Of a stretch of DNA of 64,000 bases, positions 50,471-62,184 are shown piece after piece. Both the position numbers and the translations under genes were made by a program. How positions within the stretch are numbered: the first letter of the stretch is position 1; each line of letters begins with the position of its first letter. The notes under the pieces were generated by a model. The model had not been told where the DNA came from. It ran no database searches and saw only the letters and a list, made by a program, of their open reading frames with translations. The DNA comes from Rhyacichthys aspro (taxonomy: Eukaryota; Chordata; Actinopteri; Gobiiformes; Rhyacichthyidae): positions 12,554,303 to 12,618,302 of the forward strand of contig CM072170.1 in the NCBI GenBank assembly GCA_036850595.1. Direction: 5' to 3'.

Positions 50471-53439
50471 CCCTTAGCAACTGGACTCAATTATCAGTGA
50501 TGTTCAACCGTTAACCTACTTTGCCTTTCTACAAGAGGCCTCTTCTGCCTGCTATTGCTTCCCCAGGGCTGCAGCACTTTGTAAAGACGTGCCTTCTCCG
50601 AGAGAAAAAGCCCACGCACAGAATAAAAATGGCTGAACTTGGAGTGGTTAGCGCAGGGCTCAGGTTGAAGTAAAGAATTCTGAGCACGGGGTCAGGGTTG
50701 TATTTAGAGGACTTATGTAAAAGCTAACAGGTCTCACAAGATGTTTGGACAAATTGTCAGAGCAGGCCCTGTTTCTAAGCAACCCTGGGTTTTATTTTGT
50801 CTTTTGCCGAGAACGGTTACAAAAGGAGAGGGTGACAATTGAGTCAGGAGGTCTGAAGTCACAAATACTGAGGAGGGAACGCTTGTATTTATGAAGAATA
50901 GCTGCTTTTACCTGCAGTGGCTTCGATTGCGAGGAATAAAAGTTATTATGGTTGTCTGGATTGTGATGCCAAAACGCTGTACTCAAAGATTTCAGAGGTT
51001 CTGGATCCAGCATTTTCTACACTGCAGTCTGAGTTTTCATTCCCCTTTTTCTCTATACAGCACTGAGTAGATATATGGTGTAGGTCTGATCCCGAGACTA
51101 GACCCTTCTGTGTGGAGTCCTCTTCGAGTTACTGCGGGGTCCGGAGGGGTGGGAAAAATAATCACTGTACTGTATCATGTGTATAGGCAGCCATCTCATA
51201 GCATTCTTTTTCATTTTTATTACATACAGTCGATCAGATGTAAGAAAGCAATGTGACAATAGACATACAGAGGTTATTGATTAGATTTTACTTTGGAATC
51301 TCAGTGTGGTAACAACTTTGTATACACTTGAGGAAGTTTTTATTGTTTGGCACAAATAGTTTTCAGATATAAAATATGAAATAACACTCTGAAAATGAAC
51401 AAATGATGCTTTTTGATGCATCAGTGTATTGTTTCTGAATGGAATCATGGACTCCGAATCAAAATGGGTTAAATTGTGAGATCCCGCAAACCTATAACAT
51501 GAAAAGTGGTAGAAAATGAGTGAATGAATAGACATGTTTTACTGTAAAGCTGACAAATAAAAAGTGTTGCTTCAGAGTTTTAATACTAACTAAACCTCTT
51601 CATTTGCGTCATTAGAATGTCGTTTCACACTTTTCGCCAATAGCTGGAGTTTGTCTCTGATAAGGTCAGATGTGTATTACAATAAAAGTTATCTCTGCTG
51701 AATCCTTCCTGCATTTACCAGACTCACAGATAAAACAACCTGCAATTTCTTTGTATTGGTATATTGCTTAGTGTGAATATAGACATTTCTGTACGGTTTG
51801 AGTCTATACAGCGGAAAAAGAAAGCTATTCTCATTATGTAGCAGCTAAGGCTAGAGGTATACCTTTCAGTAGGTAGTCTATCTCTGCGTATTCATCAAAT
51901 CAAATGTAACAGGCTTTGATCCGATTAAAGAACAAGCTTTTTACACTTTAAAATCTCTGTACTTTCTTTCCTTTGCTCCCAAACATGTGAAAACAGTGAA
52001 ATTTAGGGTCAGGACAGACAGTGTGTAAATAGAGCCACCATGTTACTATATGTGGAATGAGAAGGGTGTCTGTCTGAGCAGCTCAATAAGGACAAACCTC
52101 ATTGTCATCATTAGCGAGTCATTAAAAACACATTTTTACACAATGTTGTCAATCATCCTGTATTTGTTTATCAACTTTCCCTAAGGTTAGAGTCAAGAAA
52201 AGTGTTGAACAGATGACTGACAAGCTGATAATGGGACAATTGGTGTAAACAATGAAAAATTACTCATGCAGACAAGAAACACAAATCAGCAAATGGCTGT
52301 TTGATCTACAGGCGACAAAACGTGCAAACATCAGTACTTCTGTAGTGTATTTTATCCCACAGAGAGGGAATTAGATCACAACTGGTGGCCTCTGTTACAG
52401 ACAATAAAAAATAGCAAGAAATTGTAACATGAAAGTGACTGACAATGATTGACTGATCACTGTAATCATGTCTTTGTGGATCAAAATTTAAGAAAGACAG
52501 TATCGGTAATGGTATTAATATTGTCTGCATGATGTTGTAAAGTGGTGCTTGTAGAAAGTCAGGGCTATTACCTGTAAGATTGTGGTTAGACTGACTGCAG
52601 TCTGGAGCAGGAAGTAAGCCCGACTGGCACTTCAGACTGTGTGTGTTAATGACGAGGGCCAAATACAAAATGTTTTTAACACGAAACAAAGGTGGACCTA
52701 AGCAAATGAATATGAGCCCACTTCTCAATACATTCACCAGTTTTACATTACACTGAGAAGTATTTTGTGCCTTCATACTCTTATGTAGCCTGGTCAGACC
52801 CATTCACTTTTTAGCAAAGTGAAGTCGGTCTGGAATCCTTCCATTGAACCTGACTTTACCATCAATCAGTCCTACCAAATGGGGAAGGCTTTATGCTTTG
52901 TTTTTTTCTGATTGGTTGTATGTTTTTTCAAATTGCGTCGGTCCAGAGGCAGTATGTTCTACATTTGGTGGTACTTCTACCTGAATTCTGATTGGTTTTG
53001 TGTCTGCCCAGTTGCATTCAGACATAGTTTAATCTGCATCCATTTGTTCCCATCCTTGAAAAATCAAAAAATGGTTGGTCAGACTAAGTGTTAAAATATG
53101 AAGAGCTGGAGGAGGCCACTTAAGGACATGATTCAAATCTGCGAGGGCATATTCATTTGTTGAGGGCCGCCTTTGTTTGGCGTTTCAAATATGTTTTGTT
53201 TGCTGCTATGGCACCCTGCAGGGACTTTCTGTTGTATGCGAAAACACAGTGCAACTGGGTCTGATGGTGATTTGACAAAGGCATTTCAGTTTGTAAATGC
53301 CTCAAACGTTGATGCAAGAATGTGTGCTCACATACAAAGTTCAGCGTCCTCTTTGAGTGCTCTTGTCTGCTCTGGGCATTCATAGGAGCAGAAAGTAAAA
53401 TAGGTCCTTCCATTGGGTTCTGTGAAGCAGTTTTTTCCC

Positions 53440-53552
53440 AGAAAGATGAATGCAAAATGTGAGATTGATGTGATTATACACAAATGAAAACAACTGATGT
53501 GTTCCATTTTGTTCAAATTTATTCTACAACATTTTGCAGAGTGCACCTTTGA
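53440..53552 (+). repeat. Dispersed repeat family A, 3' end fragment
   Basis: It contains GATGTGATTATACACAAATG, TGTTCCATTTTGTTCAAATT and ACATTTTGCAGAGTGCACCT-TTG. It aligns with 18111-18346 once the SINE there is removed. It therefore shows the unoccupied SINE target. Confidence 0.72.
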
Positions 53553-54859
53553 AGCAGATTTGTTATGCCGCTGCAGATTGGTTAACAACAGGCAGCTGCT
53601 CTGTCACATCAGCTATACTTCATGTACGACGGCTTTGGAAGCAGCGTGACAAATTAACAGCCAGAATTCATTTCATAAATCATTTTCCTATCAACTTTTC
53701 TAAGCGCTAGTTTCTTAATAAGTTTTGTATTTATTCTTATGGCTTGAGCAGCTTGTCCACATACGGTAACCTTGCTCTTCCTGCTGCTACACTATGTTCT
53801 ATAGGTGGGCTTCCACAATGTAACTCTTCAATCAGGGCTTCAATGTGTTCAGAAATGAGAACTTTGAAGCGCCTACACATTGCTTTCCGGTCATTCTGGA
53901 GGCATTCGTTGATACAGGCTTTGATAAACGAGCCCCATTAGCCGCTGATCCTATATTTCGTATCTAACCATTCAATTTGGCAGGTGTGGTTCTGCTGTGA
54001 ATGCACTTGGCTCTCCTGCAGCTCGCTATCAGCGGGCCAAAACTCCAAAGATAGTCCCGACTCCCAGCATCGAGGCGGTCGGGCCGCAGCGGGGCTAAAT
54101 CCTGGCAGCTGGAGATAAGCGAAACTCTTTCTCTTGCCTTTTCTGCCACCTCCGCACAAGCACCGAGAAGTGTACTGGACTGGAGTGCAGTTGTAATAAG
54201 AAGATTTAATAACATTCAGAAATTGTTAGTCAGTGTGTGAATGGCTGCCTTGTTTGATATGCAGATGGCTGCTGGGGATTGTATCTGAAAGCTGGGGACT
54301 AGCTTGAAACAGCGCTACAGCCAGAGTTGATTTGCTCTAGTCGTAGTGTGATTGATGCAAGGAATGCTTAGAGAAAGTACATTACTCACTTGTGTGTGGA
54401 CTCGTAAAGGCGTGTGGACTCGTTGTGTAAGCCTCCCCGCCTTTACGCCTGAGTTTTGTATGTGTGTATGTTTCCACAGGCCTCGTCCAAGGTCTCTCAC
54501 CTCCAGCTCGCACTTCTAATTTGCAGTCCTTCCTCTCCCTCCGCCTGTCTCTCTCTGTTTCTCACTGAGGGTTTCACGCTCCTAACCGTGAAATGCACCC
54601 ACATTCACAATTATGTCTTCAATCAGAGCCATCTCAAAGCTGGTAGGACGCAGCCTTTCTTTGAGAGCGGCAGGGGGTCCGAATCAACACTCGGAGGACA
54701 GAGCGGGCTTATCCACGTGTCTGCTCGCTGCTCTAATGACTGACAGATTTTTAGGGATGGCAGCGGTGGAGTTCGGGAGGCTTTTAACTTGCAATCAGGT
54801 ATCCTGGGCCTACATTCTCCTCAGCATGTTGATCCTCCAGCAAACCAATATGATTGCAC

Positions 54860-55260
54860 TTATTGAATAATTCATGGCTGTCTAATGATGTGTCAATCAC
54901 ACATGGTTTTGTTTTATTTATCGCGCACTATGCACAGGTTTGTACGTCCTCCGAGCTCTATTGCAAGTTAATATTGCATGAAGACTGTTAGCAACTTGAC
55001 ACTGAGTACAGCAACGAGCTCCTCTCATCAGGCATGTTGCGCTGTTTGGCTAACAAGTCGGGAGGAGAGAGGAGCAATTTGCAAAGATCATGTTCCCCGA
55101 CTTCTCGAGCGAAAATGACCTTTTAAATTTGCGGCAAATAAACATGTAGCCATAAAAACGAATGCAGAAGGCTCCATTGTTCAGGTGTTGTTTTCCACCT
55201 GCTTCATTAAGCGGAGTGTTGTTGTGCAAGCGCTCCTCTGAGTGCATCGACTCTCTGTAT
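54860..55260. promoter_or_regulatory. Candidate conserved regulatory block
   Basis: There is no transposon here, and many factor-like words are close together: TGTGTCAATCAC (PBX/MEIS-like, about 54889), an octamer-like AATTTGCAAAGATCATG at 55076, CCATTGTTCAGGTGTTGTTT (SOX-like CCATTGTT, about 55176), and CTTCATTAAGCGG near 55202. Density and composition resemble known vertebrate conserved non-coding elements. Conservation is not shown. Confidence 0.38.
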
Positions 55261-57719
55261 TATCCATACTGTGTTTTTTATTACCTCTGCAGCCCTTCTC
55301 CTGTGGTTAGCCTTGGTCTGACTCCACAATGAGGTGCATTCAAGTCACAATCAGTCTATTTCTTGAGTTTAACTTGTTGTATCAAGTAAAACCTTACTTT
55401 TAGACCAACATAATAGGCTTATTACAGGAATGTCATGTTTTCTGACTCAGGAGCCGATCTCTATTGCCTTAACGACCTTGCGGAGAAGCAGTGAATGGCT
55501 CCCGGGAAATTTCAACAAGTCGAGCATGACCATGGCTGGACAATGACACAGGCATTCCAAAGGGAGGTTTCATCATGCCTCGTGCTGCACAAACCCTCTG
55601 CTCCGTGAGCAGACAAAGTGCTTCGTGTGTGTGCAGGCGGTGCGCACGCTGGGTTGCCAGTCACCCAGAAAAGGTCCCCCTCCTGAGGGTCGCCTGGAGT
55701 GCGGGAGTCCCTACGTGGCACTCCAAGAAGAAGACAGGCTCCATTCGCTCTCAGTGGGTTGTGATGAGGCTGAGATTGCCCTCCAGCTGCCAGTGGGAGC
55801 GCTCTGACGGGGATCTGCTCCTTTGTCTTTGAGCAAAATAGAAGCTGTCACGCTGCTATAGAGGGGTCCAAACTCTGTATAAATGCTGATGAACGTTAAA
55901 GTTAAGCACAGCGTGTGTACAGATGCACAAGCAGCACTTTCCTCACATGATGCGAGTGCTCCTTCGTCCTCCTCGGCTGCTGGCCCAACAGCACTCTCTT
56001 TTGGAGACAGTGGGGAAATAATCAGCAGGGCGATGACGCTAATAACAGCGGAGCGTCCTGCTGCGCCACTGCCCCAGGTGCACAGGACCCCGCAGCGGAA
56101 GAGAGGCGAGAAAGAGAAGCCAGCCAAGAAGAGTTTAGCTGTAGTGAAGATGAGAGGAGTGTGTGGATGCCGCAGCCCCGGGTGGGTGTGTGAGCACTGC
56201 CAAATCAGTCTCACTGGACGCAGAGGCTCACAAGACGCCTTCAATCTGCAGCCCGGGCCCCCTCAAGGCTCTGCACTTCAATAATGAACTGCTGTGCATG
56301 GCTCTTGCATGTTAGTGTGGGTTTATGTGTGGACGTGGGCTGAGGACTGGGGCAGACAGTGCCACAGGCTACTTTTTGTGTTGGAGGAGGGTTTGTGGGA
56401 TGGACAGCAAACACTATACCCCTTCATCTGATCAATCCAGTCTATGAGAATGTTAATGTATTATTGCAAGGCTGTTATTAGTATTAAACCTCCCCTATAT
56501 GATTTTCTTTTTGTCATCCCTGTCTCAGATTCCACTCATCCCCAAAATAAGCTTAGGGACCTCTCTTGCTTTTCTTTTATTAAAAAAATAACTCCAGACC
56601 AAATTTTCCCCCACACAATTCTCAAATGACAGAAGAAAGTTTGAATCCAAAACAAAGTTGACAATAGAGTCCAGGTGATTGGATGCATTTTTTTGACAGG
56701 AAGAAAAGATTCGTAGTTTGGTTTAAAAAAATATTGTTTAAAAATTAATGCTTTTGTCCACATTTCTCAAAACTGTATTATATAACACAAAGTCCTGTTG
56801 CATGCTTCATAGATCTTAACAGGTGTGGCTTTTGACTGGTCTTAACCATGAGCTGTAGGTCATATCATACATTTTTCTAATAAAACACTATGGACTGGAA
56901 AAAGATGAGACCAATTCCCTATTCTCTTCAACGTAAATATGAGCTTCAGACTACTACTACCTACTACTAATCTACATTAATAAATTTCATTTGGGAAACA
57001 GATTTGGTGCCACTTCGGCCGGAGAGCGACAGTCTCCCGAAGCCTGCTCCCCGCTGAGCCAGTTCCCCCCTGCCGCGCTAATCCACTGCTCTCCAGGATT
57101 AACCAACTTCACAGCCCAGGCCCCCACTGCGCTGTCAAGTCCCCAACTCACCCTCCAGCCCCGCCCCAGCGCCCGCAGACCGCCATGCACCCCACTCCTC
57201 CCCTCGCTCTCACGCTATTCGACGACTGGAGTGTCACAGGAAGTCACCGGTTCCCCGAAGCAAAAGGCACATCATTACGCTTTATTTAGAGTTGATCATG
57301 AAGGCTTTTTATCACAGTGACATAAAAAAAAAATGTGGAGTAACGGTGCCTTCCATTGTTTGGCTCGGCCTGGGTCTCGTGGTTGGGAACCCGAGCTAGG
57401 TGACTTTGAGAATATGAGCAGGCATCTGAAAACACAAAGCTCCATGGACTTTTCTTTTGGCACAAAGTAATGATGTGAAAATTAGCTGTCAGTTTCATGG
57501 ATTATGCTGTTACAAGGCTTAGTCACAGCATAACTTTTTACTCGTAATAACAGAACACACACAGGAGAAGGCAGTTAGTTTAAGAAATGTTCTTCTACAC
57601 TAACAGCAACCCTACCGCTCAACAACAACAGTTTGTATTTAAAAAAGGCAAAATACTTCAACTTTACACCAAAGCTTTTTTTGTATCATCATATGTCATT
57701 TATCGGTATTATTAGCAGC

Positions 57720-57890
57720 CACTAAGTCCATTTTGACAAGAGGTGTAGACCAATCAGGGAATGGGAGCATGCTTGACTCAAGACCCCCTTTGATGAGAGT
57801 ATTTCATTGGTCAAAGCTTCCGGTTAGTCTGAGCATATACTCTATTTAAATCCTTGATAATCCAGATGACTCCTAGTGCAATATCCAATT
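57720..57890 (+). repeat. Dispersed repeat family B fragment
   Basis: It contains TTTCATTGGTCAAAGCTTCC … TTAAATCCTTGATAATCCAG … ACTCCTAGTGCAATATCCAA. It parallels 36579-36682 in the same order with moderate divergence. Confidence 0.5.
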
Positions 57891-58339
57891 AGGTGATTAA
57901 ACTGTTTTTTTCCCTTTAATTTTCAGAACAAAAAAAATGCTATTTTCTGCTCAAAAGGTTTTTAAACTTGTGTTAATGAATATGAAAATGAAAATGAAAA
58001 GTCACACTCAGTCAGTTTGGGTAGAGGTCACTGTGACTAAAGTAACCATATAATTATTACAACAACACTAGAGAAATTAGCCATGCGCGATGTGGATGAA
58101 AAATGAAACGAATCCACACAAAAAATCACATAAAAGATGGGTTTTTTTCCACCTGAATGGACTGTGTCGCACTATATTACTTTTCTTTATAAACGTGGGA
58201 CAGTATTGAGTGATCAGCCTATAACAACTCGCAGAATAAAGGACACTGCTGGACACTATGTGGCAGCTGTCTGGAGTTCATTCAAAATTTAAAGAGACCT
58301 GGATTTGACTTTAAATTATTAAGAAGAATTAAAATAAAG

Positions 58340-58890
58340 CAGGGATGTCCAAGACTTTTTCAAAAAGAGACCGATCTGAAAATACAAAAATGCCCTCCTG
58401 ATGTTTACTGAACCATAACACACTCACATATAAATTCACTGTTTGTTTTTTAATTTTTTTTAAATGGCAGTGTAACCAAATATAAACCATTAATCAACAA
58501 AAATGGCTTTCTTTAACATTTTTTAAACTTTTACCTCAGGTTCATTTAAAAACTCTGATAACGTTTTCAAAACCTGCAAAATGCTCTTCAACCCTTCACA
58601 AGAACATAATGTAATAGCCTGAGTCGCAGTGACACCAACAGTCCAAGTGTATGTCAGTTTGCATATAATTCATTTCTCTGAAAAAGCTTGACGTATCTGT
58701 CAAAAATTTAGACTCGACTTTCTTTCTTTTAGATAACCATTTAACAACTTAGTGAACCTAAAGAAAAGGTTGACACTGAGAGCTGATGTTTGAAACAGCT
58801 GGGGGCCATAAACCATACATTTCATCATGGCCCTGTGAAATCTTTCCTCGTGCCATGACTGCCACTTGGGCCAGACTTTGGACATGTCTG
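58340..58890. mobile_element. Non-autonomous hAT transposon (MITE-like), 551 bp
   Basis: The 5' end is CAGGGATGTCCAAGACTTTT. The reverse complement of the 3' end is CAGACATGTCCAAAGTCTGG, which gives imperfect inverted repeats sharing CAG-xx-ATGTCCAA. It is flanked by 8-bp direct repeats AAATAAAG (58332-58339) and AAATAGAG (58891-58898), which differ at one base. Internal GGGGGCCATAAACC near the 3' end is typical of hAT elements that carry 'gggccaga/gggccata' words. There is no transposase frame, so it would need a transposase supplied in trans. Confidence 0.8.
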
Positions 58891-59471
58891 AAATAGAGGT
58901 TAAAGCATGGCGCCATTGGTCTGAAATCCCGCAGATCATGACTTTGTAAAAATGCACAGCTCTTCAGGCCTAAGCTTTGGAGTTTTTAAAAAAACAAACC
59001 CCACAGGAGTTAATTCAAAGCTCCCTTTTCCTTTTAATTTTAACATTTAACATTAAACAGTGTATCCAGCCTGTGTGTATTTTTCTATTCTGAAAGCTTC
59101 TGTGCTGTAGTGTGAGCACTGAGCCAGTTTCCTGGAGGAGCTGCAGTATCTCAGTAAATTTTGGCTCGGGGGGGCTGAGAGATACTGGGCCGGAATCAGA
59201 CGGATCATCACATCTCAGTTAAGATTCTCTCCGTGCCCGTCTCCTCCTCCTCCTCCGTTTCCTCTTTTAACCGCACCCCCCCACCTCTCCTGCCCCTCGT
59301 GTCCCGGCGCTGCCTGTTCTTAGCGCTGATGAGGTGGGCAGCGCGTGATGGGTGTATTCGGGGCTCGCGAGGCCGCCGATGTCACATCTGTCTGACATGC
59401 TCCGGCAGAGGCAGCGTTTCCTCTTCATTGTCTTCTAATGGGGCGCTGAGAGGTGGATGGTGCCGGGCGAG

Positions 59472-59509
59472 CGTGCACGTGTGTGTGTGTGAGCGTGCGC
59501 GCGTGTGAC
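59472..59509. repeat. Alternating purine-pyrimidine (GTGC/CGTG) run
   Basis: A near-perfect alternation of G/A with T/C (…GTGCACGTGTGTGTGTGTGA then GCGTGCGCGCGTGTG), of the kind that readily forms Z-DNA under supercoiling. It lies about 500 bases upstream of the promoter-like block at 59941-60034. Confidence 0.55.
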
Positions 59510-59940
59510 AGATCGAGAAACACGGCGAGCCGCAGGTGTGTCATAGCAGTATCAGGCGAGGGGAGGCTGCTGTAATGAGTAGCTGTATGAGCCTCCACTT
59601 CGTTGATTAATGAAGGGATGGCACTTTGGACAATTTCCTACCTTTACCAACTGCCAAGTCATTTTTCCTCTCACCTTCGCTCAGCATTCTCCTCCTGTCT
59701 CCTTCCTCATTCACCTTCCATTGCTCTCTGTCAAAGGCGTACATTAAAACTTGGATGATCTCCGTTTGCCTCCTCATTCTTCCTCATATCAGCCCCCTCC
59801 AAGTCAGACTAGCGGCTAATTACGAGTGCTTAGGCTGTGACAGATGCAGACGAGACGGTTGGCAGGCAGCTCGCCGCCCCGCCGCAGGAGGAAGCACCGA
59901 CTGACCTTTAGGAAAGTATAGCTCTGGCACGGGCACGCCT

Positions 59941-60034
59941 ACGCCCGGCGAGGGAGGGATCGACACCGGGGCGGGAGGGTCAGACGTTATATATAGATTT
60001 GTCCTGTGAGCGTTCGGAAGCGTACAGACAAGGT
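59941..60034 (+). promoter_or_regulatory. Promoter-like block with TATA box and first-exon donor
   Basis: In order: CG-rich sequence ACGCCCGGCGAGGGAGGGAT, a GC box in CCGGGGCGGGAGGG (59967-59979), a TATA box TATATATAG (59988-59996), then about 36 bases ending ACAAG before a consensus splice donor GTGAGT at 60033. If transcription starts about 25-30 bases after the TATA box, the first exon would be very short and non-coding. Upstream is a homeodomain-type GGCTAATTACGAG at about 59814. The block lies inside klhl29 on its coding strand, so an internal promoter for the remaining Kelch exons, or for a non-coding RNA, is possible. No transcript evidence is available. Confidence 0.4.
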
Positions 60035-61996
60035 GAGTGTCCTCTTGTCAATGCAGGGTAAGTGCAGACACAGGGCAGTTTTTTAGCTTTTGTGTAGTGT
60101 GAAAGTGTTTACAATAGAGAGAAAGGGCAACAAAACTTTAGAGAATCGTCCTTTTATTTGTTGACATTGAACAAAATAAAACATCTGAAAACTGCTAGGT
60201 CACTGTGCAGGCTAAATACAGCGTCAGTACATATTCTCCTAAAAGACACATTATATGTCACAAAAGTACTATTTAGCTTAACACATTGGAGAAGCTGTAG
60301 CTATTGACGGTGTAGCGTGTGATGCTAACCACACTGGCAAACATGTTCCAGCTAAAGGCAGCTAAAATGATACAGACTAATGCATTGAAACATCAAGCCT
60401 GTAATATTTGATCTCAAAGCGGTTTCAGTGTCAGTTCTTTAATTGCGCCGCCCCCTCCCACTTCCTGCCTCCCTGAGCCCCTCACCCCGACTGCGCTGCC
60501 CTACATGGCTGCTATCAACACCGGGGCTTATGTTGGTAATGAAGTGGGGTCTCACTCTTCCATCTCCCGTCTAGTTTTGAAGAGCGCCGAGCAGTAATTG
60601 GTGTACGACCTACACCAGCGGCAGCACTCATGTCCCCTGTCCTACGTGACATTCCCATCCAATTAAATCGGAGTCTGCGCACACACTTCCTCACACACAC
60701 TAAATGAGGCCCCCTAAGTTTCCTTCCACGTGCTTCAAGGTGCCTTTTAAGTTGTGGCAGTGTGGAGCGGTGCGTGGACGCCCTTTGCGGTGTTTGTATA
60801 CACGCATGACTGTGTAAGGAAGCCCACCTCTGCTGTGAATGTGTTCATTCACTGGGATTATGGCTAAATCTGCTGCCAGTACATGGATTGTTGTCTCACA
60901 AGGATTATGTGAAGGTGACACTGAGGTGACAGGTCTGTATCCATCTGTGTCTGTACAAGCTGCTATGGCCTGGCATACACACGAGTGACCATTTATGCAT
61001 TGTATATACACGTATGTCTGTGATATTAGCCTGAAATGTGCTGTAATCCATCAGAGTTAATGAGATGTGTGTGTCTTTTGGCTGACCTTGACTAGAGTCT
61101 GTCAGACGAACACTCTCGGAGAGCGTCCATACGGAGAGCAAGACTCCATCAGATCCCAGATGTCATCATAAACAATCTGTCAGATGTGTGTACCATTAGG
61201 AAATAACAAGCAGCATGCCTGTGCCCTTCAGGGGATGACCAAGATTTGGGAGTTCATTAACAAGCAAGGGTATCGAGATTTCTGGTGTGAAGGGTCCAAA
61301 ACGCATAAAACACACAACAATTCTATTAATTCTGACTTCCATCTGTGCTTTTCTCTCAAATGCAATCTGACTAAATTAATGCACACAACAGAGCACATTA
61401 CCCAATGAAAAAACTGACTAGAATTATGAGAACTAGATGACCAGATGATTTCTTTCAAATTCTTCTTATTCAGTGCCTCAGTACTGCGTGATTTGAATGT
61501 GATTTGGACTGTTTGGGAGTCTCATACTTTGGTGTTAGCCAGTTAAAAGTGCAGTCAGAATTTAAAGAGGCCCCAGTAGAAATGACATAATGGTGACATA
61601 ATGGTTCCCTGATGGACTTTGGAGCCACAGAAAGTCTGTCAGTCTTTGAAATAACCCACATATTCCAGATCTTCCTGTTTTTCTAAGGCTTATGGTTTGT
61701 CTGACATATTTTTAAGTCTACTCAAAATACTTTTGAAAAAGGCATGGTAGAGCTTTTGGAGAAAAGATTCCTTCATCTAGAGAGAAAAAAATATAGAGTT
61801 TATGGGAATTAAAGGTTCAGTGTTTGTGTTTTCTTTTTGATTAGGTGGCTAGATTTAGGTTGCTGTCCATATTTATGAGTAAATCTTGTGAAAATAGAAT
61901 GCTTAATAATGTCACTTTAAAATGTCAGTTTAGTTCATAAATATCCTAATCCTTTTTGCAAGATTGTATGTTTATAAAAGAATAAATGTGATTCTC

Positions 61997-62184
61997 CAGT
62001 GTATGACCAGTATGTCCACTCTGGGCTACAGTAGAAACAGGAAATCCTGGTACTTCCTCGTGGTTCTATAAATGTATATTTTGACTCAATGACAAATGCA
62101 GAGTGTTATTTTAATGCACATATACATTACTGACATTTTCTTCAGCTCTGCATTACATTATATTTTACACAATATACCTTTAGA
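61997..62184 (+). repeat. Dispersed repeat family A, 3' end fragment (diverged)
   Basis: It has GTATGTCCACTCTGGGCTAC-AG, then AGAAACAGGAAATCC, and ends ATATTTTACACAATATACCT-TTAG, similar to the family end ATTTTACACAATGCACCTTT. It is more diverged than other copies. Confidence 0.5.

Noticed and set aside
52306..52803. Minus-strand open frame of 165 codons.
   Set aside because: It lies in AT-rich intron, has no known motif or promoter, and its length is within reach of chance in 64 kb over six frames.
52793..53090. Possible transposon bounded by TAGCCTGGTCAGACCC and TGGTTGGTCAGACTAAG.
   Set aside because: The end words are similar in direct orientation but do not form inverted repeats, and no target duplication is visible.
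55711..56244. Minus-strand open frame of 177 codons, with a 133-codon plus-strand frame overlapping it.
   Set aside because: GC-rich sequence lengthens frames on both strands. Neither has a domain or splice signals consistent with an exon.
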